Positions 1 through 8,379 of a DNA stretch of 64,000 nucleotides are shown here, piece after piece. The stretch lies in the NCBI GenBank assembly GCA_947460875.1, contig CANHGR010000002.1, forward strand, positions 62,001 through 126,000, read 5' to 3'. The stretch comes from Sphingobacteriaceae bacterium (GTDB lineage: Bacteria; Bacteroidota; Bacteroidia; Sphingobacteriales; Sphingobacteriaceae). How positions within the stretch are numbered: position 1 is the stretch's first letter; every line of letters begins with the position of its first letter. Under the pieces are notes generated by a model. That model was not told the DNA's origin. It did no database searches and saw nothing but the letters and a program-made list of their open reading frames with translations. Made by a program: the position numbers and the translations under genes.

Positions 1-2
1 TT

Positions 3-401
3 GTTATTTCAGGTTTATTGTTTCTTCCTGGTTGCAGAGTTTTTACTGAAAGTTCTGAAATGCCCACCTTGGGAGACAATCAGTGGCAACTTATCGCCAT
101 GGATCAAAAGCCTGTTAATCTTGGCAGCAATGCATATATTAAATTTAATGAAAAGGACCTTAAAGTAGGCGGTAAAGCTGCGTGCAATACTTTTTTTGCT
201 GATTTTGAACGGTCCGGTGATAAGATATCTTTTTCCATAGTTGGTTCTACTAAGATGTATTGCGAAGGATTAATGGAAGTGGAAGGGCAGATTATTACGA
301 ATCTCCAAAAAGTGAAGCGGTATGAAGTAAAGTACGGTCTCCTTTATCTTTTCGGATCCGACGACCTTCTGTTGACTTTCAAGAAGGTAAATGTTAATTA
401 A
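3..401 (+). CDS. META-domain (HslJ-like) lipoprotein, 5' end cut by the window
   Basis: The frame is open from the first bases of the window and stops at 401, so the true start lies upstream. The first visible residues are hydrophobic and end in a lipobox-like L-P-G-C, as expected for the end of a lipoprotein signal peptide with the Cys becoming the lipidated N-terminus. The body (NQWQLIAMD..., later AACNTFFADFE and a paired hydrophobic/charged pattern) matches the META/HslJ domain, a small beta-rich periplasmic or surface domain of unclear biochemical role, sometimes tied to heat or antibiotic tolerance. A TTG at 18 could be called as a start, but it would sit inside the signal peptide and is unlikely. 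recQ follows in the same direction after about 70 bases. Confidence 0.75.
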   Translation, partial: VISGLLFLPGCRVFTESSEMPTLGDNQWQLIAMDQKPVNLGSNAYIKFNEKDLKVGGKAACNTFFADFERSGDKISFSIVGSTKMYCEGLMEVEGQIITNLQKVKRYEVKYGLLYLFGSDDLLLTFKKVNVN

Positions 402-406
402 GCGTA

Positions 407-435
407 TTTGCCTTACATCCCTTTATATAAATTTG
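407..435 (+). promoter_or_regulatory. Putative Bacteroidota promoter for recQ
   Basis: TTTG at 407-410 and TAAATTTG at 428-435 match the Bacteroidota -33 (TTTG) and -7 (TAnnTTTG) boxes. The 17-base spacing is slightly shorter than the usual 19-21. It lies about 40 bases before the recQ ATG. Confidence 0.4.
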
Positions 436-473
436 GTTATCATTAATTATCTCTTACCGGATTCTACCTGACT

Positions 474-2366
474 ATGACCATACATGAGATTCTAAAGAAG
501 TATTGGAACTTTAATGTGTTTCGCAGTTCTCAGGAAGATGTCATACAATCCGTTCTAAACGGACGAGACACCTTAGCATTGTTGCCTACAGGAGGCGGAA
601 AATCCATTTGTTTTCAGGTTCCGGCGCTTAGTAAACCGGGTATTTGTGTAGTAGTTTCACCTCTTATAGCCTTGATGAAAGATCAGATTGAAAACCTTAA
701 GGCTCGTCAGATTGAAGCAGTAGCTATATTCTCAGGCATGGGGAAGCGAGAAATAGATATCCTATTGGATAACTGCATATATGGCCCTGTTAAATTTCTT
801 TATTTATCGCCCGAGCGGCTTTTATCTGACTTAGTACGCGAACGCATCAGTCACATGAACGTTAATTTACTCGTGGTAGATGAGGCTCATTGTATTTCTC
901 AATGGGGATATGATTTTAGACCATCATATCTTCATATAAATAAGCTTCGGGAGATACATCCAAAAATTCCTGTGCTCGCTCTCACAGCTACGGCAACTCA
1001 AAGGGTTGTTGTTGATATTCAAGAAAAATTGAACTTTAGTATCTCTAATATTATTCGAAAAAGTTTTGAAAGGAAGAATTTAGCTTATGCCGTTCTCAAT
1101 GAGGAAAATAAGCTAAAAAGACTTGTTTCAATCCTAAAGAAGGTGAAAGGAAGCGGAATAGTCTATGTGAGGAATCGTCGCGAGACGCAGGAAGTTGCTC
1201 GTTTGCTTAGCCAACAAAAGATCATCAGTGATTTTTATCATGCAGGTCTGGACATCCTAACGAGAACAAAGAAACAACAATCCTGGAAAAATAATCAAAC
1301 ACGCATTATCGTTGCTACCAATGCGTTCGGAATGGGGATAGACAAGCCTGACGTACGTTTTGTTGTTCATTTAGATTTACCGGAAAGCCTGGAAGCCTAT
1401 TATCAAGAAGCGGGCCGCGCGGGGCGTGATGAAGAAAAAGCCTTTGCAATCCTCTTGTACAATAATTCAGATCGCGTTCTTTTACTTAAGAAACTAACTT
1501 TAAGTTTTCCTGAAATCGAGGAGATAAAAAAGGTATACCATCAATTAGGTAACTATTTTCAACTTGCCTATGGTGCCGGCGATGGGTTAACATTTGAATT
1601 TGATCTTGCAGATTTTTGTTCTCGTTTTCAATTTGACGTCGTGAAAACGTTAAATGCACTTAAATTTCTGGAACATGACGAATACATCACTTTAATTGAT
1701 CGTGTCTATTTACCCTCGCGCGCTAAAATTATCGTTTCAGCTGAGGATATGTATCGCTTTCAAATTGAAAACGAATTTTACGATGGATTTTTAAAAATAT
1801 TACTACGATCTTATGGTGGTCTGTTCGAGCAATATGTGCCCATTGAAGAAGCAGATTTGGCAAAGAGAACTGGCCATTCAAAGGCGGATGTCGAGGTAAT
1901 ATTAAAAAAGCTTGAGGAATTTGGCATATTGAGTTATCTGAAGCAAACGGACAAACCCCAAGTCCAATATGTAAAGGCGAGGGTTCATTCTGAGAATTTG
2001 TATATTGATTATAACTACATAAAGGCGCGCAAGGATATTGCTGCAACACAAATTTCCTCGGTAATTAATTATGCAGAAGGCGATATTTGTCGCAATCGCG
2101 TGCTTCTTTTGTACTTCGGCGACAAAGTGTTAAACACTTGTGGGGTCTGTGATATCTGCTTGGAACAACTACGCCGCAGTCCAAATGATGATGTCATTGA
2201 TTCAATTACAGAAGAGCTATTACAGGTATTGTCTGATGCGCACTTTACGCTTGATGAGTTAGTGCCCGCCTTACGGCATGGAACAGAAAAACAAAGGGTT
2301 GACGTCATTCGATTTCTATTGGATAGCGGAAAAATCAAGTGTGATGGGAAGACGTATTATTTATAG
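474..2366 (+). CDS. recQ: RecQ-family ATP-dependent DNA helicase
   Basis: A 3'-5' superfamily 2 DNA helicase used in recombination and replication-fork repair. The Walker A motif TGGGKS is at residues 39-44, the DEAH box at 136-139 is followed by the RecQ signature CISQWGYDFRP, and motif III is ALTATAT. The C-terminal RecA lobe carries the arginine-finger motif YYQEAGRAGRD. A zinc-binding region follows (C-R-N-R ... CGVCDIC near residue 555) with a winged-helix-like RQC segment. At 630 residues no clear HRDC domain is seen, so it fits the shorter RecQ type that Bacteroidota often carry alongside a full-length paralogue. ATG at 474 gives a canonical N-terminus beginning about 30 residues before the Walker A motif. 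Confidence 0.93.
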   Translation: MTIHEILKKYWNFNVFRSSQEDVIQSVLNGRDTLALLPTGGGKSICFQVPALSKPGICVVVSPLIALMKDQIENLKARQIEAVAIFSGMGKREIDILLDNCIYGPVKFLYLSPERLLSDLVRERISHMNVNLLVVDEAHCISQWGYDFRPSYLHINKLREIHPKIPVLALTATATQRVVVDIQEKLNFSISNIIRKSFERKNLAYAVLNEENKLKRLVSILKKVKGSGIVYVRNRRETQEVARLLSQQKIISDFYHAGLDILTRTKKQQSWKNNQTRIIVATNAFGMGIDKPDVRFVVHLDLPESLEAYYQEAGRAGRDEEKAFAILLYNNSDRVLLLKKLTLSFPEIEEIKKVYHQLGNYFQLAYGAGDGLTFEFDLADFCSRFQFDVVKTLNALKFLEHDEYITLIDRVYLPSRAKIIVSAEDMYRFQIENEFYDGFLKILLRSYGGLFEQYVPIEEADLAKRTGHSKADVEVILKKLEEFGILSYLKQTDKPQVQYVKARVHSENLYIDYNYIKARKDIAATQISSVINYAEGDICRNRVLLLYFGDKVLNTCGVCDICLEQLRRSPNDDVIDSITEELLQVLSDAHFTLDELVPALRHGTEKQRVDVIRFLLDSGKIKCDGKTYYL

Positions 2367-2371
2367 TGATG

Positions 2372-2493
2372 AGATGTGAGTATTGAGATGTGATATATGT
2401 TTCAAAGGTGTTCGTTCGGTAAGGTATGAGAATGTTCGCTAGGAAGCTCGTCTCTGCTGTAGTCTTAATACGCACATCTCAATACTCCCATCT
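2372..2493. repeat. Intergenic inverted-repeat element (21-bp arms)
   Basis: The arm at 2372-2392 (AGATGTGAGTATTGAGATGTG, 21 bases described by its halves AGATGTGAGT and ATTGAGATGTG) returns as its reverse complement at 2473-2493 with one mismatch, separated by 80 bases. It fills the recQ-MFS spacer. The arms are built from short GAGATGTGA/GAGTATTGA-like units, similar in character to the 7-base repeat found inside folC near 54590. It could fold into a long stem or be a remnant of a dispersed palindromic repeat family. Confidence 0.7.
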
Positions 2494-2522
2494 AAGTAAT
2501 TTTTCGTTTCTTTAAACAAGAT

Positions 2523-3836
2523 ATGGAATTTAAGAACAACAAAAAGACAATCAAGGCTTGGGCAATGTTTGATTGGGCCAACTCCGCATATAATCTGGTT
2601 ATCACCTCTACAATTTTCCCTGCCTATTTTACAATTATTACCACTACCGAAGAATTTGGGGACAAAGTCGTTTTTTTTGGAAGAAGTTTCACCAATACTG
2701 CCTTATCAAATTATGCGCTTGCCGTAGCCTACCTGCTAATGGCATTGTCGCTGCCGATTTTTTCAGCTATTGCCGATTACCGAGGTAATAAGATGGCGTT
2801 CATGAAGTTTTTCACCTATATGGGCGGCATCGCTTGCGCGGGTTTGTTTTTCTTCAAACTTGAAACTCTGGAGTTTTCTGTAATTTGTTTTGCGCTCGCG
2901 GCTATGGGCTATGTAGGTGGTGTAACTTTCAACAATTCATACCTTCCGGAAATTGCTACGATCGAGGAACAGGATCGCGTTAGTGCAAAGGGTTATTCTT
3001 ATGGCTATATTGGGAGCGTCCTTCTGCAGATAATTAGTTTTGTTTTTGTGCTAAAACCCGAGTGGTTTGGCATAACGGATCCTTCATTGCCCGCGCGCTT
3101 ATCATTCCTGCTTGTTGGAATTTGGTGGATTTCATTTGCACAAATTCCTTTTAGGAAACTGCCTTTGGCTAGTCCGAATAATAAAAAACTTAACAGGAAA
3201 TTGATTAGAAGTGGTTTTCAAGAGTTTGAGAAGGTTTGGCAACACCTAAAGGAGATGAGAGTTCTTAAGCGGTTTTTAACGGCTTTCTTTTTTTATTCCA
3301 TGGGAGTACAAACCATTATGTTAGTGGCCGCTGGATTTGGCGAAAAGGTTTTAAACCTTGGCACTACCAAACTGATAGCAACGGTACTGGTCATTCAATT
3401 GGTAGCTATTCTCGGAGCACAGGCAATGTCTTACCTGGCAAATAAAATTGGGAATTTGTTGGTTTTAGCCATTGTTCTGGTCATTTGGATATTTCTATGT
3501 ATATCTGCCTACTATGTTGAACGTGAACTAGAGTTCTATATTTTGGCGGCAATTGTTGGCTTCGTAATGGGAGGAGTTCAGTCCTTATCACGTTCCACAT
3601 ATTCTAAATTCCTTCCGGAAGACACTCCCGATACCGCTTCATTTTTCAGTTTTTATGATGTCACTGAAAAAATCGCCATTGTTATCGGCCTAATCTGTTT
3701 TGGTTACATCGAAGAGTTTACAGGTAACATGCGTAATTCGGCCTTGAGCATGAGTGGTTTCTTTATTATCGGATTAGTATTACTCATCACAATTGTCAAT
3801 GTCAAAACGCCTGATAATAATAAAGCAATTGAATAG
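2523..3836 (+). CDS. MFS transporter, UMF1 (Atg22-like) family
   Basis: A 437-residue polytopic inner-membrane protein with about a dozen hydrophobic segments. The opening AWAMFDWANSAYNLVITSTIFP is the hallmark of the UMF1/Atg22-like branch of the major facilitator superfamily, and QSLSRSTYSKFLPEDTPDTASFFSFYDVTEK in the C-terminal half is also typical of the family. The substrate is not evident; relatives include the vacuolar amino-acid exporter Atg22, but bacterial members are mostly uncharacterised. ATG at 2523 begins directly at the conserved amphipathic N-terminus. The LutA-like gene follows after 48 bases on the same strand, which is compatible with cotranscription. Confidence 0.88.
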   Translation: MEFKNNKKTIKAWAMFDWANSAYNLVITSTIFPAYFTIITTTEEFGDKVVFFGRSFTNTALSNYALAVAYLLMALSLPIFSAIADYRGNKMAFMKFFTYMGGIACAGLFFFKLETLEFSVICFALAAMGYVGGVTFNNSYLPEIATIEEQDRVSAKGYSYGYIGSVLLQIISFVFVLKPEWFGITDPSLPARLSFLLVGIWWISFAQIPFRKLPLASPNNKKLNRKLIRSGFQEFEKVWQHLKEMRVLKRFLTAFFFYSMGVQTIMLVAAGFGEKVLNLGTTKLIATVLVIQLVAILGAQAMSYLANKIGNLLVLAIVLVIWIFLCISAYYVERELEFYILAAIVGFVMGGVQSLSRSTYSKFLPEDTPDTASFFSFYDVTEKIAIVIGLICFGYIEEFTGNMRNSALSMSGFFIIGLVLLITIVNVKTPDNNKAIE

Positions 3837-3884
3837 ATTTTTTTTCGGATTTTAGCTGCCTCAAAGTACATATCCGAAAAACCC

Positions 3885-4613
3885 ATGACAGTTGAACTAT
3901 TTGTCCCTTGCTTTATAGATCAGTTATTTCCTGAAACCGCATTTAATACCATTAAAATACTCGAGAAGGCAGGCTGCAAGGTGGTTTACAATAACCAGCA
4001 AACTTGCTGCGGCCAACCGGCGTTTAATGCAGGTTTTTGGGAGGAAGCAAAAGCGGTCGGTAGTAAATTTCTCAATGACTTTTCTGAGGATAAATACATC
4101 GTGTCGCCGTCCGCTTCATGCACGGGGATGGTGAAAAACTATTATAATGATCTATTTACCAATACAGTTGTTCATAATAAATGCCGCTCCATTCAAAGTA
4201 ATATTTATGAGCTTTCAGATTTTTTGGTCAATGTTTTAAATAAGGATTATTTTGGAGCAGAGCTTGAAGGAACTGCAGTCTATCATGATTCTTGTGCTGC
4301 GTTGCGCGAATGTAAAATAAAAGATGAGCCGAGAACACTTCTCTCAAAAGTACACGGGCTAACTCTTCTGGAAATGAAAGATACCGACATGTGTTGTGGC
4401 TTTGGAGGGACTTTTGCTGTAAAATTCGAAGGGATTTCTAGCGCGATGGCACAACAAAAAGTTGACAACGCATTAGCGATGAAAGCTGAGTATATTATCT
4501 CAACTGATGCTTCTTGTTTACTTCATCTTCAAGCGTATATCGACAAAAATCAACTCCCAATTAAAACCATGCACATTGTTGATGTGCTGGCGCATGGCTG
4601 GGGGAATGTGTAA
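3885..4613 (+). CDS. lutA: (Fe-S)-binding protein, LutA/LldE-like
   Basis: The protein carries the two cysteine-rich (CCG) modules of the lactate-utilisation protein LutA/LldE and heterodisulfide-reductase-like subunits: Cys9 and CCGQP at 41-42 in the first half, then SCTG (Cys79), HDSC (137) and CCGFGG (170-171). Such proteins bind an Fe-S cluster and form part of the LutABC L-lactate oxidase. The length of 242 residues is normal. LutB and LutC are not adjacent here; Bacteroidota often encode them elsewhere. An MFS transporter lies immediately upstream, but there is no evidence that it moves lactate. Family assignment is strong; the lactate role is inferred. Confidence 0.85.
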   Translation: MTVELFVPCFIDQLFPETAFNTIKILEKAGCKVVYNNQQTCCGQPAFNAGFWEEAKAVGSKFLNDFSEDKYIVSPSASCTGMVKNYYNDLFTNTVVHNKCRSIQSNIYELSDFLVNVLNKDYFGAELEGTAVYHDSCAALRECKIKDEPRTLLSKVHGLTLLEMKDTDMCCGFGGTFAVKFEGISSAMAQQKVDNALAMKAEYIISTDASCLLHLQAYIDKNQLPIKTMHIVDVLAHGWGNV

Positions 4614-4615
4614 CT

Positions 4616-4656
4616 ATTTAATAATCAGATGATCTTCGATCATTTGATTATTAAAT
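4616..4656. terminator. Hairpin between convergent lutA and Dabb genes
   Basis: A near-perfect inverted repeat, AATAATCAGATGAT and ATCATTTGATTATT, around a CTTCG loop. It is flanked by A- and T-rich ends on both sides and starts just after the lutA stop. The location between convergent genes suggests a bidirectional terminator. The U-tracts are short, so it may be weak. Confidence 0.55.
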
Positions 4657-4671
4657 TAGCAGCTACTTAAC

Positions 4672-4968
4672 TTAGATAGCGTCGTATATAATCACCTTTT
4701 CAAATCTTTCTCTAAAAGTATTTAGAAACGCTTGATGCAGTGGGTGCACTTGGTAAACATTATGACCTTCCAAATCTTCAAATGTGATTGCTAATGAGAA
4801 TGAATACGTGTCATCGATTACAGGTCTGCTGATCGGCGCAGGCGTTCCTACGTTAATGGACTTTACCGATTCAATTCCCTTTAATGAATTTAAGCTAGCG
4901 CGAAACGCTATTTTCTGATCGTCTGTGGTATCCGGCTTTAGCCAGAACAATACGTGGTGTACAAGCAT
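4672..4968 (-). CDS. Dabb (stress-responsive A/B barrel) family protein
   Basis: A 98-residue protein beginning MLVHHVLFWLKPDTTDDQ and containing DPVxxx-like VIDDTYSFSLAITFEDLEGHNVYQVHPLHQAF. This is the single dimeric alpha/beta-barrel Dabb domain (Pfam Dabb, about 95-100 residues), so the whole protein is one domain. Members are cytosolic, stress-induced in plants and of unknown activity in most bacteria. It stands alone, convergent with lutA and divergent from thrS, with a good -7 box just upstream (4988-4995). Confidence 0.85.
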   Translation of the reverse strand: MLVHHVLFWLKPDTTDDQKIAFRASLNSLKGIESVKSINVGTPAPISRPVIDDTYSFSLAITFEDLEGHNVYQVHPLHQAFLNTFRERFEKVIIYDAI

Positions 4969-4987
4969 AGTTTTATATTAAGAGCTG

Positions 4988-4995
4988 CAAATATA
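4988..4995 (-). promoter_or_regulatory. Putative -7 box for the Dabb gene
   Basis: The minus strand reads TATATTTG followed by CAGC, a perfect TAnnTTTG. It sits 20 bases before the ATG at 4968, giving a short leader. No clear -33 box was found. Confidence 0.45.
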
Positions 4996-5082
4996 TCTTT
5001 TAGCTCATAAATAATACATCTAGAATTGTAATTGGTATTTAAAGGCCATTTCCCTAAAATAATCATATTTTTACAGCGATAT

Positions 5083-5150
5083 AAATCACTTTGTAGGTGA
5101 TTGCTTTTTTGAAATTTACATATAACGTTTAAATCATTTTGTATATGATT
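5083..5150 (+). promoter_or_regulatory. thrS translational operator: two tRNA-Thr(UGU) anticodon-arm mimics
   Basis: Two near-identical hairpins lie in tandem. Hairpin 1 has stem AATCAC (5084-5089) / GTGATT (5097-5102) with a 7-base loop TTTGTAG. Hairpin 2 has stem AATCAT (5132-5137) / ATGATT (5145-5150) with loop TTTGTAT. Numbered as an anticodon loop (32-38), both place U at 33, U-G-U at 34-36 and A at 37. That is the anticodon loop of tRNA-Thr(UGU), the substrate of the downstream enzyme. The second stem contains the thrS ATG at 5145-5147. In E. coli, ThrRS represses its own translation by binding anticodon-like hairpins in the thrS leader; the architecture here suggests the same logic. 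The hairpins are read directly; the regulatory role is inferred. Confidence 0.75.
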
Positions 5151-7082
5151 ACTATTACTTTACCTGACGGTTCTGGCCGTCAGTATGAAAAAGGAATTAC
5201 TCCTTTTCAGATTGCTCTTTCAATTTCAGAAGGTCTTTCTCGAAATGTTTTATGTGCCGAAGTCGATCTAGGACAGGGCTCGGAAGTCTGGGATGCTAGT
5301 CGCGCAATCGACTCAAACGCATCTGTAAAGTTAATAACCTGGAACGATCCCCTAGGAAAGGCAACATTCTGGCATTCTTCAGCCCACTTGATGGCAGAAG
5401 CATTAGAGTCCTTATATCCAGGAACTAAATTTGGAATCGGACCTGCAATTGAAACAGGCTTTTATTACGATGTTGATTTCGGCGATAGAGAATTCTCTTC
5501 AGATGATTTTAAGCAGATCGAAGACAAAATCCTTGAACTTGCCAGGGCAAAGTCCACTTTTGAAAGACAGCTGGTCGCTAAGGCCGATGCAATAGCCTAT
5601 TTCACCGAAAAAGGCGATGAGTACAAGCTTGATTTAATTAAAGATCTAGCGGATGGATCGATCACTTTCTATACCCAAGGAAATTTTACTGATCTGTGTC
5701 GCGGACCACATATTCCTAATACGGGCATTATTAAAGCCGTCAAATTAATGAATGTTGCCGGGGCATACTGGCGTGGAGATGAAACTCGGAAGCAACTGAC
5801 ACGTATTTATGGTGTAACTTTTCCTAAGCAAAGCGAGCTGACAGACTATCTTCATGTGATTGAAGAAGCGAAAAAGCGTGATCATAGAAAGTTAGGTAAG
5901 GAACTTGAACTATTTACTTTTTCTGAAAAAGTAGGAATGGGTTTACCGCTTTGGTTGCCAAAAGGCGCCGCTTTACGTGAGAAACTAATTAATTTCCTTC
6001 AACGTGCCCAGGTTAAGGCCGGTTACGAACAGGTTATAACTCCACACATCGGACATAAAAATTTGTACATTACATCAGGCCATTATGAAAAATATGGCGC
6101 TGATTCATTCCAGCCCATCAAAACACCGCAGGAAGGCGAGGAGTTCTTCTTAAAGCCGATGAACTGCCCGCATCATTGCGAAATATACAAGTCTAAACCA
6201 CGTTCTTATAAAGATTTACCTGTGCGTTATGCCGAATTTGGTACAGTTTATCGCTATGAGCAGAGTGGGGAGCTTCATGGTCTAACACGTGTTAGAGGTT
6301 TTACACAAGATGATGCCCATCTTTTCTGCCGTACAGATCAAGTGAAGGATGAGTTTAAAAAGGTAATCGACCTGGTGTTGTACGTTTTCAATGCCCTTGG
6401 ATTCGAGGACTATACTGCGCAGATTTCGTTGCGTGATCCGGCAAACAAGACAAAATATATTGGCTCTGATGAGAACTGGAAATTGGCGGAGAGTGCTATC
6501 ATCGAAGCAGCAGAAGAAAAAGGGTTAAAAACCGTTGTTGAGTTAGGGGAGGCAGCTTTTTATGGTCCGAAGCTTGATTTTATGGTTAAAGATGCTTTGG
6601 GTCGGAAATGGCAATTAGGAACAATTCAAGTAGATTATAACCTGCCAGAACGATTTGAACTCGAGTATACTGGCAGTGATAATATGAAGCACCGTCCGGT
6701 AATGATTCATAGAGCGCCCTTTGGTTCATTGGAAAGATTTATTGCTGTGCTGATTGAGCATTGCGCCGGTAACTTTCCGTTGTGGCTAACGCCCGAGCAA
6801 TTTATTGTTCTTCCGATCTCTGAAAAATATGAAGAATATGCAAAAAAAGTTTTAGAATCGCTTAATAATTCCGATATTCGCGGCCTGATTGACTTTAGAG
6901 ACGAGAAGATCGGGAGAAAGATTCGTGATGCCGAAGTCAAGAAGATACCCTACATGCTAATCATCGGTGAAAAGGAAATGAATGAAGGGATCGTTGGTGT
7001 AAGAAAACATGGCGAGGGTGACTTAGGCGGGATGACGATTGAAAGTTTTAAGAGTCAATTGATTAAAGAAATAACAGTTTAA
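5145..7082 (+). CDS. thrS: Threonine--tRNA ligase
   Basis: Charges tRNA-Thr with threonine in the cytosol. Domains in order are an N-terminal TGS domain ([11 protein letters not shown]..., about residues 1-60), an editing domain with [10 protein letters not shown] and the later Cys/His site near [11 protein letters not shown], a class II catalytic core ([17 protein letters not shown] with the zinc Cys; motif 2 [25 protein letters not shown]; motif 3 [11 protein letters not shown]), and a C-terminal anticodon-binding domain (FPLWLTPEQ onward). At 645 residues it is full length. I chose ATG at 5145 rather than the TTG two codons upstream because the TGS domain starts there. It leads the classic thrS-infC-rpmI-rplT operon, and its leader carries tRNA-Thr-like hairpins. 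Confidence 0.96.
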   Translation: MITITLPDGSGRQYEKGITPFQIALSISEGLSRNVLCAEVDLGQGSEVWDASRAIDSNASVKLITWNDPLGKATFWHSSAHLMAEALESLYPGTKFGIGPAIETGFYYDVDFGDREFSSDDFKQIEDKILELARAKSTFERQLVAKADAIAYFTEKGDEYKLDLIKDLADGSITFYTQGNFTDLCRGPHIPNTGIIKAVKLMNVAGAYWRGDETRKQLTRIYGVTFPKQSELTDYLHVIEEAKKRDHRKLGKELELFTFSEKVGMGLPLWLPKGAALREKLINFLQRAQVKAGYEQVITPHIGHKNLYITSGHYEKYGADSFQPIKTPQEGEEFFLKPMNCPHHCEIYKSKPRSYKDLPVRYAEFGTVYRYEQSGELHGLTRVRGFTQDDAHLFCRTDQVKDEFKKVIDLVLYVFNALGFEDYTAQISLRDPANKTKYIGSDENWKLAESAIIEAAEEKGLKTVVELGEAAFYGPKLDFMVKDALGRKWQLGTIQVDYNLPERFELEYTGSDNMKHRPVMIHRAPFGSLERFIAVLIEHCAGNFPLWLTPEQFIVLPISEKYEEYAKKVLESLNNSDIRGLIDFRDEKIGRKIRDAEVKKIPYMLIIGEKEMNEGIVGVRKHGEGDLGGMTIESFKSQLIKEITV

Positions 7083-7096
7083 AAGTAGATTTTAAT

Positions 7097-7666
7097 TTGG
7101 CATTAAGTAGACCAAGCTTTAACAGGGGGCCAAGACCTCCATTTAAAAAGAAGGAAGCAGAACACAGTATCAACGAGTTTATCAGGGCGCCTGAAGTTCG
7201 CCTTGTCGGTGATAATGTGGAAAGTGGTATAATGTCTTTAAGAGATGCTTTAGCTTTGGCTGACGAGCAGGGTTTGGACCTTGTTGAAATTTCTCCGAAT
7301 GCAGTTCCGCCGGTCTGTAAGGTTGTTGACTACAACAAGTTTATATACGAGCAGAAGAAGAAGCTGAAGGAGATAAAATCAAATGCTAAGCAAACCGTTA
7401 TTAAAGAGATTCGCTTTGGTCCAAATACAAATGATCACGATTTTGATTTTAAATTAAAACATGCCATAAAGTTTTTGGAGGCAGGGGAAAAAGTTAGGGC
7501 ATACGTTCACTTCAAAGGAAGGGCAATTGTTTATAAAGAGCAAGGAGAGATCTTATTACTTAAGTTTGCTCAGGCACTTGAAGAAACCGGTAAAGTTGAA
7601 CAATTGCCAAAATTGGAAGGCAAGCGTATGTTTTTGACCGTTGCTCCCAAGGGAGGTAAAAAGTAG
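7097..7666 (+). CDS. infC: Translation initiation factor IF-3
   Basis: IF-3 binds the 30S subunit, proofreads start-codon choice and prevents premature 50S joining. The N-terminal domain begins [16 protein letters not shown] and continues [23 protein letters not shown]. The linker and C-terminal domain follow ([40 protein letters not shown]). The length is 189 residues with a basic N-terminal extension. The start appears to be TTG at 7097, since the next in-frame ATG is far inside the N-terminal domain. A non-canonical start is a family habit: E. coli infC uses AUU, and IF-3 discriminates against such starts to autoregulate. It follows thrS by 14 bases. Confidence 0.93.
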   Translation: MALSRPSFNRGPRPPFKKKEAEHSINEFIRAPEVRLVGDNVESGIMSLRDALALADEQGLDLVEISPNAVPPVCKVVDYNKFIYEQKKKLKEIKSNAKQTVIKEIRFGPNTNDHDFDFKLKHAIKFLEAGEKVRAYVHFKGRAIVYKEQGEILLLKFAQALEETGKVEQLPKLEGKRMFLTVAPKGGKK

Positions 7667-7695
7667 AGTATTGTAAAATCGTAAATATATTTGTT

Positions 7696-7896
7696 ATGCC
7701 AAAAATGAAAACCAATTCCAGTGCTAAAAAGCGTTTTAAGCTTACTGGAACAGGTAAAATCACCAGGAAGAACGCATACAAGAGCCACATCCTTACCAAG
7801 ATGTCTACAAAAAGAAAACGTAATTTGGGTCAAACCAGCTTAGTTTCGGATGCAGATATGGGTAACGTGAAGCGGATGCTTGCTATCGGAAAGTAA
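7696..7896 (+). CDS. rpmI: 50S ribosomal protein bL35
   Basis: A 66-residue, highly basic protein starting [22 protein letters not shown], the standard bL35 N-terminus (K-T-x-S-A-K-K-R-F). It binds 23S rRNA in the large subunit. It lies 29 bases after infC and 80 bases before rplT, the usual IF3-L35-L20 order. Confidence 0.97.
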   Translation: MPKMKTNSSAKKRFKLTGTGKITRKNAYKSHILTKMSTKRKRNLGQTSLVSDADMGNVKRMLAIGK

Positions 7897-7924
7897 TTAT
7901 TAATTAAGTATTAACCCAGGTATC

Positions 7925-7960
7925 CGGTTGTAAGTGTACTGAAAAACGTACCACCGCTTA
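7925..7960 (+). promoter_or_regulatory. Structured rpmI-rplT spacer, possible L20 binding element
   Basis: The 80-base spacer before rplT contains several short complementary arms. GTAC at 7936-7939 pairs with GTAC at 7948-7951. CGGT at 7925-7928 pairs with ACCG at 7953-7956. TAAG at 7931-7934 could pair with CTTA at 7957-7960, crossing the CGGT/ACCG pair. The crossing arms allow a pseudoknot or two alternative folds. L20 is known in other phyla to repress its operon through structured leader RNA, sometimes a pseudoknot. The base pairing is seen; L20 binding is a guess. Confidence 0.3.
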
Positions 7961-7976
7961 TCAAAAACAAAAAAAC

Positions 7977-8321
7977 ATGCCACGTTCGGTTAACGCAGTA
8001 GCGTCAAGAAGAAGAAGAAAAAGAATCCTCGACCTAGCCAAAGGCTATTGGGGTTCTAGAAGCAAGGTATACACCGTTGCGAAGAATACAGTAGAAAAAG
8101 GTTTGCAATATGCTTACCGAGATAGAAAAACCAAGAAAAGGGAATTCAGAGCATTGTGGATACAACGTATTAATGCAGGAGCTCGTCAATATGGAATTTC
8201 TTACTCTCAACTAATTGGAAAATTGGCTTCAAAAGAAATCGGTTTGAACCGTAAAGTTTTGGCCGATCTAGCTCTAAACAATCCGGATGCTTTTAAAGCA
8301 GTGATTGATGCGGTGAAATAA
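7977..8321 (+). CDS. rplT: 50S ribosomal protein bL20
   Basis: A 114-residue basic protein starting [36 protein letters not shown], the invariant L20 N-terminal extension, followed by [29 protein letters not shown]. It binds 23S rRNA early in 50S assembly and in several bacteria represses its own operon. It is the last gene of the thrS operon and is followed by a strong intrinsic terminator. Confidence 0.97.
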   Translation: MPRSVNAVASRRRRKRILDLAKGYWGSRSKVYTVAKNTVEKGLQYAYRDRKTKKREFRALWIQRINAGARQYGISYSQLIGKLASKEIGLNRKVLADLALNNPDAFKAVIDAVK

Positions 8322-8344
8322 GACATAGATATTAAGTTACAATT

Positions 8345-8379
8345 AAAAAAGAGGAGCCAGAAATGGCTCCTCTTTTTTT
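8345..8379 (+). terminator. Rho-independent terminator of the thrS-rplT operon
   Basis: GAGGAGCC (8351-8358), a six-base loop, GGCTCCTC (8365-8372), then a run of seven T. The stem is extended by A/T pairs on both sides. It lies 25 bases after the rplT stop. Confidence 0.92.

Noticed and set aside
5083-5110. First thrS leader hairpin plus T-run as a terminator
   Set aside because: The stem is only 6 bp and AT-rich with two bases before the T-run; the loop matches an anticodon loop and a second copy follows without a T-run.
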